DNA of 64,000 nucleotides from Phialocephala subalpina (GCA_900073065.1 FJOG01000015.1:1104018-1168017), one strand, 5' to 3'. Counted from the first letter of the stretch, positions 34,389 through 45,788 are shown. Made by a program: numbers and translations. Notes: generated by a model not told the origin, from the sequence alone.

Positions 34389-35036
34389 ATGTTGCTCTTC
34401 CTGAGAACTTCAATTGCAATACTGGCTTGCTCAGTCTTGACTTCTGCGTATGTTCTTCTCTCATCTCAAATGTCTGATACCTTCATACTTACTTGTCTCC
34501 GAGTGACTCGACACCCTTCACAATCACAGCATCCAGCACCAACAGCACTCTCAACGGCATGCACGCATATATCAACGATCCCGCAAACGAGTTCGACGCC
34601 GTTCTTCTCTTCACCTCTGACCCCACCATTGCTCCCACGAACTTCACTCTCGACAATTCCGGTACGTCCGCCTCCACTTCCACGGACCCCACTAATAATG
34701 GCAGGCGGCCATCTCCTCGCACACACGCCATACACTCCTTTACCTCTGCTCGAAGCAAATACTAACAACGATGCCTATGACGAAACTGTCCTCTTCTCCT
34801 CCCCAGCCTACGTCGCACTCGGTCAAAACCCTCCCCTCTGCCACGAGTACAGCAACTATATCTCCTGTGTGGTGACGAGCGAAGGAATGACTCGATTGAG
34901 TAAATTGTATGTCTGTCCTGCTGGCATTGGGTACGATACATTCAGGGATGGAGGGGCGTTGAAGATTGGGAATGCGGTTCCGACGGGCTGTTTGGCCGTA
35001 CAGTTGAATTTCACTAACTGTGTGGGACAATGCTAA
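34389..35036 (+). CDS. small secreted cysteine-containing protein
   Basis: The 182-residue product comes from exons 34389-34447, 34504-34661 and 34705-35036. The introns are 56 and 43 nt, start GTATGT and GTACGT, and close in phase. The first 20 residues (MLLFLRTSIAILACSVLTSA) form a signal peptide. The mature part has N-glycosylation-type NST and NFT sites and six cysteines, all in the last 75 residues (LCHE, SCVV, VCPA, GCLA, NCVG, QC at the end), compatible with three disulfides. I recognise no family. It fits the description of fungal small secreted proteins, some of which act as effectors, but no function can be claimed. Confidence 0.75.
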   Translation: MLLFLRTSIAILACSVLTSAYVLLSSQMSDTFILTCLRVTRHPSQSQHPAPTALSTACTHISTIPQTSSTPFFSSPLTPPLLPRTSLSTIPVRPPPLPRTPLIMAGGHLLAHTPYTPLPLLEANTNNDAYDETVLFSSPAYVALGQNPPLCHEYSNYISCVVTSEGMTRLSKLYVCPAGIGYDTFRDGGALKIGNAVPTGCLAVQLNFTNCVGQC

Positions 35037-35383
35037 GGATGCAATGGGGCCATGTTGATTGGGCGAAAGAGCGTGGATTGTTTGTATCGATCCCTGAACC
35101 AAAAGGAAGGAAGCAGTCGCATGTGCAAATACTTTGCGAGTAGCTGTCCGAGAGGCTCAAGGTGGAGGAGCAACTTTACTCTGGGCACATCTTCGGTTGG
35201 GAATTAGACATCCTTTTACTGCGAATTTTGACGCTGAGCTTTCTTCGAATCAGAGTTCTGGCGGAAGAGCAGCGGATCCACATATCTGCCAGGCGCCAGG
35301 CGGTCGCAATAGCGGCGGTGGCGGACCCTCCCTTGGATTACGTTGTGCCGGCAGTATTCTAGCTTTCCCCACTTAATACCTAT
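35037..35383. other. no recognisable gene
   Basis: Short frames only; contains GGGCACATCTTC at about 35177, a partial match to the 32-kb repeat word. Confidence 0.4.
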
Positions 35384-35593
35384 AGCTCACAAGGTTACGG
35401 CACAGGCGCGAATTTCTATTTGCAAACAGGCAGCTGTTTCTGGACGAGGCTGAGATACCTGCCGATTGGGGAGACGTTAGATGCCGTTTGTGGAGGGTTC
35501 GGAGCAGCCCGAAGATGGTTTCAGGGCAAACAGTGCAGAATTGGAGGCGCCTGGATTGAATTACAAAAATGGCTCGCCCGATTTTGGGGCTAA
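35384..35593 (+). other. possible coding relic
   Basis: A 69-codon frame without an ATG has protein-like composition (ANFYLQTGSCF, LPIGETLDAVCGGFGAARRW, CRIGGAWIELQKW, with three cysteines). It may be an exon or remnant of a secreted protein. I recognise no family and see no splice-compatible upstream exon. Confidence 0.25.
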
Positions 35594-35789
35594 TACTAAG
35601 ACGAAAATTTGCCAGTTATTGTGTTGTTGGTTCGCAGCTTCCTACAGTAGCTTGTTTGATCCATGCAGAAGCGCGTTGCGGCTTTGCAACCTTCTTGGTT
35701 CTTTGTTGGACAACCGAGACTGCTACTGGTGATTGGCCCAACCACCGAGTTTCGGGTGGTGGGACATAAACAGCATAACATGAGCGTGA

Positions 35790-36266
35790 GCTTCTTACGA
35801 TGTCTGGTCCTCAAGTCAGTTCGCAGTCAAGATTAATCCATCCCTGATTCTTCACTATTCAATAAATTATCGTCCAAATCATGGTCATCAAATCTATCTT
35901 GCAGAGGTTTTGGCTGGTTGCCATTCAACAGTGGCTACCTTGTCGACGAATCAACTTGATCCGCAAGAAGGTAAATTTCGACCTTTTGCAGTCTTCGGCC
36001 TCGCTGCACCGGTTCCTTGGAATCTGCAGAATAATGACATTTACATTAGCCTATGGAGTACTTTACTCCAAATATCGATTATCGGCGACTCTATCACAAC
36101 AGGCAAGTCTGCGCATCTAGGAGCAGTCCACATTACTGACAACGCCATGTTCAGATCCGACAATGTCTACCGTGACCCAAACAAACGGGGGGACCGCTCT
36201 TATAAACCCAAGCGCAAGAAGAACAAGGGTAGGAAGAAAGCGGACTCCACACAAGGCTCCAGCTAG
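35790..36266 (+). other. 158-codon open frame without ATG, unrecognised
   Basis: The frame is open from just after a TGA at 35787 to TAG at 36264. Its first ATG lies far into it. It ends in a strongly basic tail (KRGDRSYKPKRKKNKGRKK). It may be an exon of a degraded gene or chance. No domain was recognised. Confidence 0.2.
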
Positions 36267-36479
36267 TCCAGCATCAGATTTGATGGTGCTTAATGAGGGA
36301 TTGGGAAGGGAAAAGAGGCTATAGGAGCCGAGTTGTCTGGAAAATGTCAATAGCTGCGACCGTAGGCAATTCAGTTCCGTTCCATGAGTTTGCCCACCGC
36401 AACCTCTAGTTTCCTAAGCCCTGTGTCTGGCATTATTCCTCCTTTGAATAGGTCCTACCTACCAAGTCGAGATTAAAGA

Positions 36480-37010
36480 TCCTAGTAAAGCGTATAAGGC
36501 TATTATTGGATCCATTGGTAATAAACTTGAAGTATTACTCATGGATTATTACGTGAGAAAATAAAAATAAAAAATTATTATATATTATAAAAACGTTAAA
36601 TCCTTGGTATATAAAACGAAATTTATATAATTTAAATATAAAATTAAAATTATATAAAATATCTATAATTTATATAAAAAAAATTATTAAATAAAAAAAA
36701 TTATAATATAAATTATATTATTATTTTATATTTAGGTAATTTAAATAATTTAGGAGAATATTTGTAATTTTATTATTATATTATACAATTATTATTCTAA
36801 TTGGGTATTTGGCTCGTAATCTTATTCTCATATCCATAGATTAAAAATTTATTATAGATATCCGTTATAGAATTACTTTTGCACTTTAGAATATTCTAAG
36901 AAAAGGATATTACTTTTAAACGAGAATATTCGCTTCCTCGAGATCTAGAAATTATATCATAACTTTTTTAGGAAATTATAAATAAATAAACACGCCTTGG
37001 TCTCGAGCAA
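36480..37010. repeat. A+T block, RIP-degraded repeat
   Basis: Composed almost entirely of A and T with runs such as TTATATAAAATAT, no open frame and abrupt edges. This is the appearance of an old transposon copy after repeat-induced point mutation. Its original identity is not readable. Confidence 0.7.
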
Positions 37011-37376
37011 TGTCTACCAATCTTCGTAAGATCAGGCTTTGGTAATTGGCATTTGCTCTACAATATATCATCGCTCATAGGAAAATACAACCAATGCGAA
37101 GCCTTACAGTAGCAATGATCACTTTGCCTCTGATAAATCAGGTGAGGGAGCTGCATCGGGTCCCTGTGGTCATTCAGAGGCTGTGCTGTGATCTCCTAAA
37201 AAGCCCGTCGAAACATTTCGCCTTCGCTCTTTTAAATTTTTGTATTGACAATTCGCTCTACAAAGGGAGCCGGAAAGGGGTCCCTATAAAATTAGACAGT
37301 CCAGAGAGAGAGAGGGACCCGCAGAGCGATGCTTCATCATATTTCTTGGAGCTTCCATAGCTTAATTCGTACAAAT
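37011..37376. other. no recognisable gene
   Basis: Spacer between the A+T block and the membrane-protein relic. Confidence 0.4.
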
Positions 37377-38774
37377 TTACTCCGAATCGTCCAAAAATGT
37401 GTCCAAAACACTATATAAGATCGCAAGTAATATGACCAAGGGAAGCACCTGTCCAAAACCCCACTGAAGTTCATCATCTCCAAGCAGGTAACGATTCAAC
37501 TTGTACAGACTGATGATGTCAAATGAATTCCAGATGCAGAAGCCAAGGTAAAACCACCAAGTGATCCGGTATTCCGTGTCACCGTAGGCCCACACTGATA
37601 GCCAGACCTGCGAGAGCCAGAACAACACGAAGGCGAACCTTGCAAGCAGTAAGAGTAGGAAATTCCCCAGCACACGGACTGCTAGACGATGGGAACGTGT
37701 GGATGTACTGGTACTTGTATTTGGGCTCGTACCAGTGCTGCCCCTGGACCTCGCGGCTTTGAGCGAATTGCATTTTTTGGGGAGGGTCGTATTGAGAAAC
37801 CAATCCTTCGCGTTTTTCATGATCTGGAGGTAATTCTTGAGCCAGCTTCTTGTCTTCTTGAAAAGAGTCAAGGAAAGCGTGGGATAGAAGAGCAAAAGGC
37901 CAACGACCCATGGCCAGTTGCTCGATCCATCACGATAGTTGTAGCAACGTCCGGGCTGATCATTCTCCTATTCTCGCATATTCACCCATATCTGGAAGGA
38001 TACTCCTAACGTGCAGCTGGCCAGGATGGAGAGCCGTCGAACAATCACCCTGAGATCCTTATTCTCATCTTTTTTGACTGAATTCCTATTGACATTATCT
38101 GGCAGCTCTGATTCTGATGCTGCGCTGTAATGTTCCAACTTTCCTCGCTTTTGATTAGTGTCGTCATCCAGATCCATGAACTCTGCTCTGGACGCCCAAA
38201 ATGAATTCAAAGTGATATTCCAGTAGCCCACAACCAATTGCTCGTGGTAAAACGAAATGGTATCGTGCGTCACGAAGCCTGCGATGACGATCGAAAGACC
38301 GGTGATAGCTTGGAGATCGCACAGCGGACCGAGGAGCCGTTCAAATTTGTTGATAATTTCAGGTCGCTGGATAGTGTCTGGCGATTCGTCTGGTCGTAAA
38401 GGCTCGCCGTTTGCAGTGGTTGGATGTACATTTGTCGTTTCTACTAGTAAAGCTGGAGACGTTGTTATTCCTGCCGACCTGGTTGAATTGCCGAATGGTT
38501 CCCGAGTCCGTTGGTAGAAGTCGAAAAATGCCGGTACAGCGGCAACGATGATAGTGAACCATGCTGTCGCGAGGAAGGCTGCCATCACCTTTTCGTTTTT
38601 TTTTTTTTGGTCAGCGATAATCATTAATATTAAGACGAATTCTGGAAAGTGTCATAGGATTTTTAGGTTCAGAATTTGATCCAAACTACTTACTCCATGC
38701 CCGCCCATGTCGGCATTGGCGGTGATATTTGCCGTGCAAGAGTAATCTAGAGGGAAGAAGGCTGGGTATAGCAT
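37377..38774 (-). pseudogene. fungal multi-pass membrane protein, one nonsense codon
   Basis: Exon 1 (38774-38694, MLYPAFFPLDYSCTANITA then ..GGHG) joins exon 2 (38588-37377) through a 105-nt intron (GTAAGT..AAAAG), phase 0, giving the motif GGHGV. The frame then encodes several hydrophobic helices (AAFLATAWFTIIVAAVPAFF; AITGLSIVIAGF; LLLLLARFAFVLFWLSQVWL; VLPLVILLAILYSV). TAG at 37970-37968 interrupts it after VNMRE. The same frame resumes directly with ENDQPGRCYNYRDGSSNWPW, which is typical of this fungal family. One transition (CAG or TGG to TAG) explains it. The intact product would have about 430 residues. Readthrough or error is possible, since no other lesion is visible. Confidence 0.65.
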
Positions 38775-39730
38775 GATGGATTTCTATAATCAGAAATGTT
38801 AGGAGTTACGGCCACGTAATCAACCAGTGCAAGAAGTGATATTTCAATATCACCGTAAAGCCTTAGGGAGGTAAGTTGTCTTTTCAGCTGGTCAGATGAG
38901 AGGCCCAACACGGCTCCCTGCTGACTCTTAAAGCTATAATTAGCACCCAGACTTTGTTGCTTGTCTTGCTGAGATTTGCACCTCTAGGGCTGGCTTCATT
39001 CCCAAAGCGGGCTTTACGCCGGCTCGTTTTCGGTACTTGCCGACCTGTCACAATCACGAAGGCGCGCCTTGCTTTTTCTGTACCCGTTTGCCGCAAATCA
39101 GAACGTGAACTCTGCGAAATGGATGCATCATTCTCAACCATCTATATGTTATCGACTGGCCCAGAGCTAAGTCTGATATCCGCGCACCTTCAGCCGCACC
39201 ACGATAAGCCCCGGCATTTAAATGCTGTCAACTTGCCTGAGGATAATTTCACTTTCACGGTCTTCAGTCGGTACTGGCTTGGGTTTCCCTTTTTTACCCG
39301 ACGCTCTTCCTGAACTAATTTGGACGTACTTGATGAAACCATTATATCTCCACCGCTTAGCTATATGGAATTTCCCAGGTAAACGAGCGCGTTTAAGGCT
39401 CGGAAAGAAGCTCGCGATAACTCGCGCCACTAAACAAACAAACACAACACGAATCTTCTTAGACCATAAGGGTTTCACAGCTTAGCTAGCATATTTACTT
39501 GCGACGGAGGGCAAGGCTCATTTTCACAGACGACTTGAGAGAGCCAACACCATTAAAGCCTTCCAAGAATTACCCTTCAATAATCGATTGCGAACCGCGG
39601 AAAGAGTAGCAGGCAATAATATTCCCACTACTATCAGCGAACACATTCACGCTATATCCAAGCGTCTTGAGGAGAAGGGTAAATAAGATACCGCGCCCCC
39701 CTTTTTTTTCCCTTCCGGCCACCCCCTTAT
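38775..39730. other. no recognisable gene
   Basis: Contains a short + frame (about 39485-39688) with a helical charged composition (ERANTIKAFQELPF, ERVAGNNIPTTISEHIH) that could be a transposase N-terminal remnant, but nothing decisive. Confidence 0.3.
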
Positions 39731-39739
39731 TCCGACCAC

Positions 39740-40095
39740 TATTTACACCGAAAATCGCGACATTTACCTTTTAATAACTTTATCAAAAATCAATATAATT
39801 CTTTAAAATTTAGAATATAAGCTTTTTATATTTAATTTAAAAAATTATTAAATATTTTTTTATATTAAATAATTAAATTTCGAAAATTCTAATTTTAATT
39901 TATATATAATTTATATACAAATTTAAATTTTTATAAATTTATAAATAACTTTTGTAAATATTAATAAAAAAATTTCAAAAAATTTCAAAAAATTACTTTA
40001 TATTAATATAATATCAAATAATTAATATTTGAAGATTTTTATTAATAATTTATTTTTAAATTAGAATTATAAAATTTATTATATAAATTTCGAAG
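39740..40095. repeat. A+T block, RIP-degraded repeat
   Basis: Almost pure A and T with no open frame, flanked by normal DNA. Same appearance as the 36.5, 46, 53 and 63 kb blocks. Confidence 0.7.
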
Positions 40096-40699
40096 GTGAA
40101 CTATCCCTATATTACGAAGATACAGGAAAGTTATATAGAAGTGATATGATGGTAAGCTGTTTATCGTGTGAAAGATAAACGGAGCTTGCGAAGAAGGAAA
40201 GACAAAAATCTCTAGAAAGGCCTTAACGCAGCAGGTGAACAAGTCAAGTCGTCTCAAGTTGAAAGTCCCTGTCACATTCAATGTCCCTTTCAGAGATGGG
40301 AATTGATGATGAAAAGATGAAAGAGAGGTGTAGCGGAAGAGGCGAGGAAAGAACAAAGACGCGCTTGGAGCACGAAGTAACGTGTACGTTTCGGTTCATG
40401 CGAGATGGGAGGAGCTTCTGTTGCAAGCACGCCAGCCAAATGCAGTCACTTTCGAATTATCATAGCATCAAAGCCATCCGTAGCTTCACCCTATCAAGAT
40501 GAGCCCTGTCTCATAATGAGAGAGCTTGGAGGGCGACAAGGCATAGTTTTCAGCACAAGGGCATTAGAAAGATCGCCAATGCAGACCAACGCAAGAAGCT
40601 TCTTGACCTGCTGCAGAAGAGCGTGACAATAACAGAAATCCAAGCTATGTCAATCCGACATCTTAACGTTGTGAGGGTTCCAGATTGCATGCTTCCGTA

Positions 40700-40963
40700 T
40701 TAATGCTTCGATTTGGGCACGAGTTCGCTTCCCATCTCGATTTTAGGTACACGAGTCCATCCTTTGTGCATATTGTGGGGATCCAGAGCCGCACCACCGG
40801 TGCCATTGCTTCGCAGAGCCAAATCAACTCCACCGGGAGCACCTGGATTTGGAGTATTGACCGCCTTCTCTTTGGCCGTCTCCCGCTCTGCGCGCTTCTT
40901 TTCCATCACAGCCTTGGCTTTCTCCCTCTCTCGTAGGGCTACGAAAAGATCTGCCTCATATAT
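40700..40963 (-). other. unrecognised coding remnant
   Basis: A leftward frame without an upstream ATG reads ADLFVALREREKAKAVMEKK, then a Gly/Pro-rich part and a basic C terminus, ending at 40700. The composition looks like the charged C-terminal tail of a transposase, but no catalytic part is present. Confidence 0.25.
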
Positions 40964-41133
40964 TCATGCGCGATCTTCCTTGATATTTTCCCCCTTCAAA
41001 ACTATTACAGATATTTTGTATTTCCTGGCCTGGTTGGTGGTCAAATTGCAGTGGAGGAATTCCTGGAGGCATTTTGGCTGAGGTTACTCAAAATGGTAAA
41101 GTGCGGGTTGGCACCGCTAAGCCCCTAAAAATA

Positions 41134-43384
41134 ACCGAGATCCACTCTCCGTGCACAGACACACCGAATGCACACATAAAATTTTCATTAAAATAACCCC
41201 ACTATCATCTTTAAATAATTAAAATGGAGTGGACCGAAGACCAAATGCAAGAGGCTCTTGCCTTATGTGATAGAGAATTAATCCCCAATTATTCTGAGAT
41301 AGCCAGAATCTTCCCTTTCGATCGAACTACTCTTATGCGGCGGCATCAAGCTCGAACAACCTCAAAACAAAAAGCGATCTACCTCTACCACTCTACTCTA
41401 TCCAAACACTAAGAAGAGGCTCTAATAATTCAAATAAACAAGTAATCAGCCCGTGGCAGGCCTCCGACCACTCAAATCGTGAAGAATTTGGCTGAGGAAA
41501 TCATTAAAAGAGAGTTAGACAAGAACTAGAGCACTCGATTTGTCCGGCGGCACTAGAATCGTCTCAAATCAGTCTATTTGAGAAATATTGACTCCCAGCG
41601 AGTTAAATCAGAATATACTCCAATGATTACGGAGTTTTTCAAGCTAGTATGAACTATTTTCTATTAATATTTCGTGATAATATGATTTTTTTTAGTATCT
41701 TAAGCTAATTACTTCTTCACCTCACTTAGTACGCAACAATAATCGAGCAGCATCGCATTTTGCCTGAAAACACATACAATTGGGATGAGAAAGGATTTCT
41801 AATTAGCCTTTATCGGTCCATGAAGCGAATCATGACTAAAGAGCTATATAATAATGGGAAATGCAAGAAAGCAACGCAAGATGGATCTAGAGAGTTCATC
41901 AGCTTATTGGCTACCATTTGCGGCGATGGCAATTCTTTGCCTCCTGCCCTTATTTACAAGGGGCCAACCGACTCCTTGCAAGACACATGGGCGCAAGATC
42001 TAGGCGAAGAGGAGGTGTTTATAGCTGCTTTACTTAATGGCTAGTCAAGCAATGCGTTCGGACTGAACTACTTCGTTAAAGTGCTTGATCTACTCACTAA
42101 AGTCAAGGCCGAAAGAAGTAAGAGGCTCTTAATTGTGGATGGGCACTCGAGTCATATCAATATGGCCTTTCTCGACCAATGTGATAAGCTAGGGTGGTGC
42201 GTTTTAATCCTCCCTCCTCATAGTACTCACAGACTGCAGCCTTGTGATGTCGGTGCATTCCTCCCACTCTCTACCCAGTACTCTAATTAAGTCAATAAAC
42301 TCTTACACCAGAGTGATGGAATCTGCTCTATGACTAAAAGACTGTTCTATGGCATGTTCAAGAAAGCTTGGGATTTGGCCTTGACTCAAAAGAATGTTCT
42401 CTCTGCTTTTGAGAAGACTGGTTTAGTGCCTTTTAACCCCTTTAAAGTCCTAGACCAGATTCAATTCAAAGAGTGGGCTAGATCACTAGATATTATTGTC
42501 AATGGAAAGAGATTGGAGCCTCCTACACCTCGCAAAGCTCAGCACTTTCGCCACTTCAAGCAAGAGCTTGAAAAGAACCCTTTTAAGACTATGATCAGGA
42601 AGCTCATCAAAGTAGCCGAGACCTCCTCTGCCGAGAGAGATATCGCTAATCATAGAGCAGCCGCTTTCAGAGAAGCCTTAGAGATCGAGAAAAAGAAAAG
42701 GCAAAGAGGCAAAAAGCTCAATTTGAATGGCACAGAAGCTACAAGGGCTGGGCAGTTCTTTAGTAGCTGCGAGATCAAGGAAGCACTCAGATTCCAGGAG
42801 GGGAAAGAAGTAGCACTTCTCAAAGAAAAAGAAGAGAAGGAGGCCAAGAAAATCGCAGCTGCGAATGCTAGAGCTGTTAAAGAGGCCCTTGAAAAGAAGG
42901 CTAAAGAGGATAGAAAGGAGCAAGCTGCTGCTGATAGGCAGATTAGGGCTGAGCAGAAGAAGGAGGAGGCCGACTGCAAAAAACGCGAAGCTGCGGAGGC
43001 TAAAGCAGCTAAAAAAGCTACAAAAGAAGCCGAAAAAGCTGCTAAGAAGGCCAAACCTTCTAAAGTAGTGATTTTGAAGCTTAGAGGCTCTCATCTTAAG
43101 AGTTTGGGGTCTCATGAGGATGTTGAGGTTGCACACGTGGGTGCGGAAGAAGAAGTAGTGGAGTATGTGACTAGGAGAGGCCGGAAAGTTATTCTTCTCG
43201 AACGACGCAAGTAGATAGATTTTAGATTGATCCAAATGAATCTCCTAGGTGTTGCGACAACGGAAATACATTTTTCTACGTTCTAGCTTGTGTGGTTGTT
43301 AAATGGTCATTTTTAGAAGCTAGGTGGTGACATTTTTTTGGGGTGTGCATTCGCTGTGGGTGTGCACGGAGAGTGGATCTCGGT
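41134..43384 (+). mobile_element. pogo/Fot1-type DNA transposon with complete ends
   Basis: The element begins ACCGAGATCCACTCTCCGTG and ends with its complement. The terminal inverted repeats are about 42 bp with four mismatches. It is flanked by TA on both sides (41132-41133 and 43385-43386), the duplicated target of the Tc1/mariner/pogo superfamily. It is 2251 bp long and encodes one transposase, now broken. The right end lies about 170 bp upstream of the ATG of the next gene. The ends look intact, so it could still be mobilised by an active relative. Confidence 0.92.
41224..43214 (+). pseudogene. pogo/Fot1 transposase with stop codons
   Basis: The N-terminal HTH part (MEWTEDQMQEALALCDREL..) is in one frame. 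An intron (41647-41729, GTATGA..CACTTAG) joins it to the catalytic part. The DDD catalytic residues are visible: NWDEKGF, LLIVDGHSSHI and LQPCDVGAF. The C terminus is a long Lys/Glu/Ala coiled coil. Stops interrupt it at 41410, 41443, 41527, 41551, 42042 and 42288. Each is TAA or TAG where CAA, CAG or TGG would fit, which is the RIP pattern. The long stretch after 42330 stays open. Confidence 0.85.
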
Positions 43385-43551
43385 TACGGACTTTAGGCGC
43401 CGGGCTCGTAACTCGTAAGGAAATTTTTCGCGACGTGTTCTCTCTCGAGCTCGATGCAACCTTCACTTCTTCCTTTGTGTTGTACTTGCATTTTGATCTA
43501 CGAGCGATCATCTGCTCTTCCATCATTCAACGTCAAACTCCCGCATCGATA

Positions 43552-44532
43552 ATGGCTCCTATGGTCTGCAGACTCAAATACCGTAAAGGGGAACCTCTTC
43601 GACTTGCAATCTATCCTGCACCAACCTTCATTTCACTCCCGCTCGAGATTCGGAACAAGATCTATGGACTACTTTTGATTAGCTCCGAGCCAATTGCCGT
43701 CTACACAAAGCGCTCAATTCTTCTAGCAGAAGGACATTATCCAGAACTTCGCGGGCCGTACTCAAAAGTAGCCGCTGTGACATTTGGATTACTTCGAGTT
43801 AATAGGATGATTTCCATCGAAGCTTCATCTGTCTTCTATCATCATAACGTCTTCAATTTTGGCGGATCGCAGCAATGGCACCTGGTAGATCCCTGGGACC
43901 ATCTCTACTCCTTTCTCTTCACTATCGGAGACAGAAACCGATCATACCTCCAATACCTTGAGGCGGGAATTTCAAGGCCTAGGGCGGTTTCAAAGGATGC
44001 TTATGGAACGACCTCGTGTCTTGTAGATGGCTCATTCTGGATGCGCAAAGTATATGCACGAGACCAACATGCTCGCATCTACCCCCCTGTGGATGACCAG
44101 CAGTATTTAGGGCTGTCAGTCGACTACGTATCTCCTGCTATTGAAGCTGTATTCCGGATTCTTGGTTCTGAAGGATCAAAATTACAACTTTTACTGCTCC
44201 TGGAATTCGCAGGCCTGCCCGAAATTACGTTTGACATTAATGGCCGGTCATCTGGGTGGAGTGGGGAAGTTCCTGATCATATTGAGCAGATGAGAAGACA
44301 ATTTACGTGTTATCCTAATGGGGATGGAGTTAGGGTTGACGTGCTATGGAAAGCGATGTTCTTCAAGTCGGAATTTGCGTCGAGGGCCAGGAAAATTGAG
44401 AACGACGGTTGGGATGTGTTGGAGATGCAGGATACTATTGGACCTCTTGAGGGGAATAGCTTCGGGCGAATGGGACGAACGACCTGCGTTACATTTCGAA
44501 GGAAAAGCATAGCAAATTCCGAAGCTCGTTAG
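43552..44532 (+). CDS. 2EXR (F-box-like) domain protein
   Basis: The 326-residue single-exon product has FISLPLEIRNKIYGLLL at about residues 26-42, the hallmark start of fungal 2EXR/F-box-like proteins, then GLLRVNRMISIEASSVFYHHNVFNF, the second hallmark of the family. The rest is unassigned. The start is the ATG nearest the domain; the same frame extends upstream into the transposon end, which must be non-native. Such proteins may be substrate adaptors, but function is generally unknown. A decayed relative lies at 58.6-59.4 kb. Confidence 0.8.
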   Translation: MAPMVCRLKYRKGEPLRLAIYPAPTFISLPLEIRNKIYGLLLISSEPIAVYTKRSILLAEGHYPELRGPYSKVAAVTFGLLRVNRMISIEASSVFYHHNVFNFGGSQQWHLVDPWDHLYSFLFTIGDRNRSYLQYLEAGISRPRAVSKDAYGTTSCLVDGSFWMRKVYARDQHARIYPPVDDQQYLGLSVDYVSPAIEAVFRILGSEGSKLQLLLLLEFAGLPEITFDINGRSSGWSGEVPDHIEQMRRQFTCYPNGDGVRVDVLWKAMFFKSEFASRARKIENDGWDVLEMQDTIGPLEGNSFGRMGRTTCVTFRRKSIANSEAR

Positions 44533-45066
44533 ACCCAGTATGTTCGCTCTAGCAATTTATAGGGGGTCTCGTTATATCACATTGTTCGAGCAGGCTATAT
44601 TCGTGACTGCGGTAAGTTAGGTGGTCAAGAGTGATCATCCGTTCTGACCTTTTAGTAGGAATCATGAAATTGAACAGCTCGCTCAAAAACAACAGTCGGA
44701 GATTCTTAGAAATGACCTGCGCAATTAAGCATTCAAGAATCCCTTCTTCAAGGATGGCGATATTATTGAACTCTTGACCTGAATCATAGTAGGATCAAAG
44801 TTTCTGAAAACACTAAAAAGAAAGCTAGCGCGATCTTTGCAAAAGTCTAAAAGAATGTGTTATAAAAGAGTGTATATCCAACTCCGCAACAGGACATGAA
44901 GATCTAGACATTTGCAAGATGGGCTCAAGGGCCTATTCTTGGTTTAAATTCTCTTATCCAGTTATCCCCTGTCTCCTTCCGCCCTAAACAAAAAAAAGTC
45001 CCTCAATGCTGATTGATAGCCAGGCTTTGCCTCACCTAATCCCACGTCTAAACAATTGATTCGTAC
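44533..45066. other. no recognisable gene
   Basis: Spacer between convergent genes; only short frames. Confidence 0.4.
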
Positions 45067-45516
45067 CTAGAATCCAACATTTAGATGCCCTTGACCCAAG
45101 ACAGTAAAACAAGAAGGATTAATAGTCGCGGCTCCGGTCTGACCACGTATTTTCTTTTTTCCTGGAATCGTAGGTCCCCGTGTATTCCCTTGATAATGCC
45201 CATAAACCGCCATAAAGAAGTCCTGTGGATAAGAAGCCGTGGCAGCAAGTTTGGTAGTGAGACTTTTCTCGTACGTGACCATCGCTACATCTTCTGCATG
45301 CCATTTAGCCCGATTGGGAATAAGGACCTGTCGGTTCTGGACTTGATGCCACCAGGTGGGAGCCTTAGCCGCGTCGAAATAGAAACCACTAGCGCCAGTG
45401 TTGATACCGAGGAAAAGCCCCTTCGTTCTAACGAAGAGACATGCTATGAGCATTGTTTTTGCGAATGTTCCATCGGCCTTCATCTGGAAATAGCTGGAGT
45501 CCTCTGTTCTCATCAA
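45067..45516 (-). CDS. possible secreted protein, main exon
   Basis: A leftward frame of 149 codons with good protein character: EDSSYFQMKADGTFAKTML, GINTGASGFYFDAAKAPTWW, ASYPQDFFMAVYGHYQGN and a final GQGHLNVGF. It is not recognised. A candidate acceptor CAACAG lies just upstream at about 45530. A signal-peptide frame sits 100 bp further upstream, and the two probably form one gene, although I could not find a donor/acceptor pair that joins both in phase. Confidence 0.4.
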   Translation of the reverse strand: MMRTEDSSYFQMKADGTFAKTMLIACLFVRTKGLFLGINTGASGFYFDAAKAPTWWHQVQNRQVLIPNRAKWHAEDVAMVTYEKSLTTKLAATASYPQDFFMAVYGHYQGNTRGPTIPGKKKIRGQTGAATINPSCFTVLGQGHLNVGF

Positions 45517-45617
45517 CTCATATCCCTGTTGTGCATATGCAAGAGTTTAACTACTAGTGTATAACCCTCGGGGCATAGAACTAGTCCAAGTGTTGTAGTG
45601 GGTCTGCCTAGTCAAGG

Positions 45618-45788
45618 TCAATGTGACCGGTTTTGGTTTTGGTTTTGGTGCTTGAGAGTCGATCTCATTGGAGGAAGATACTCTGAGGCCTCGGAAGAGC
45701 TAATTTCTAGGGATGTCGGTGCAGCGTCGAGAAAGCCAGAGAGAGCCAGTATACCGGCTAGAAAGTATAAGAAGGTGGCATATAACAT
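45618..45788 (-). CDS. signal-peptide exon, probably the 5' part of the 45-kb gene
   Basis: From ATG 45788 the frame starts MLYATFLYFLAGILALSGF, a typical secretion signal with a following AAPTS cleavage region, then a short Ser/Glu- and Gln/Asn-rich part and a stop at 45618. Its position and orientation suggest that it is the first exon of the frame at 45067-45516. Confidence 0.4.
   Translation of the reverse strand: MLYATFLYFLAGILALSGFLDAAPTSLEISSSEASEYLPPMRSTLKHQNQNQNRSH

Noticed and set aside
42650..43235. Leftward 134- and 185-codon frames at the pogo element
   Set aside because: Complement of the Lys/Glu/Ala-rich transposase tail, which yields Phe/Leu/Ser-rich frames by composition.
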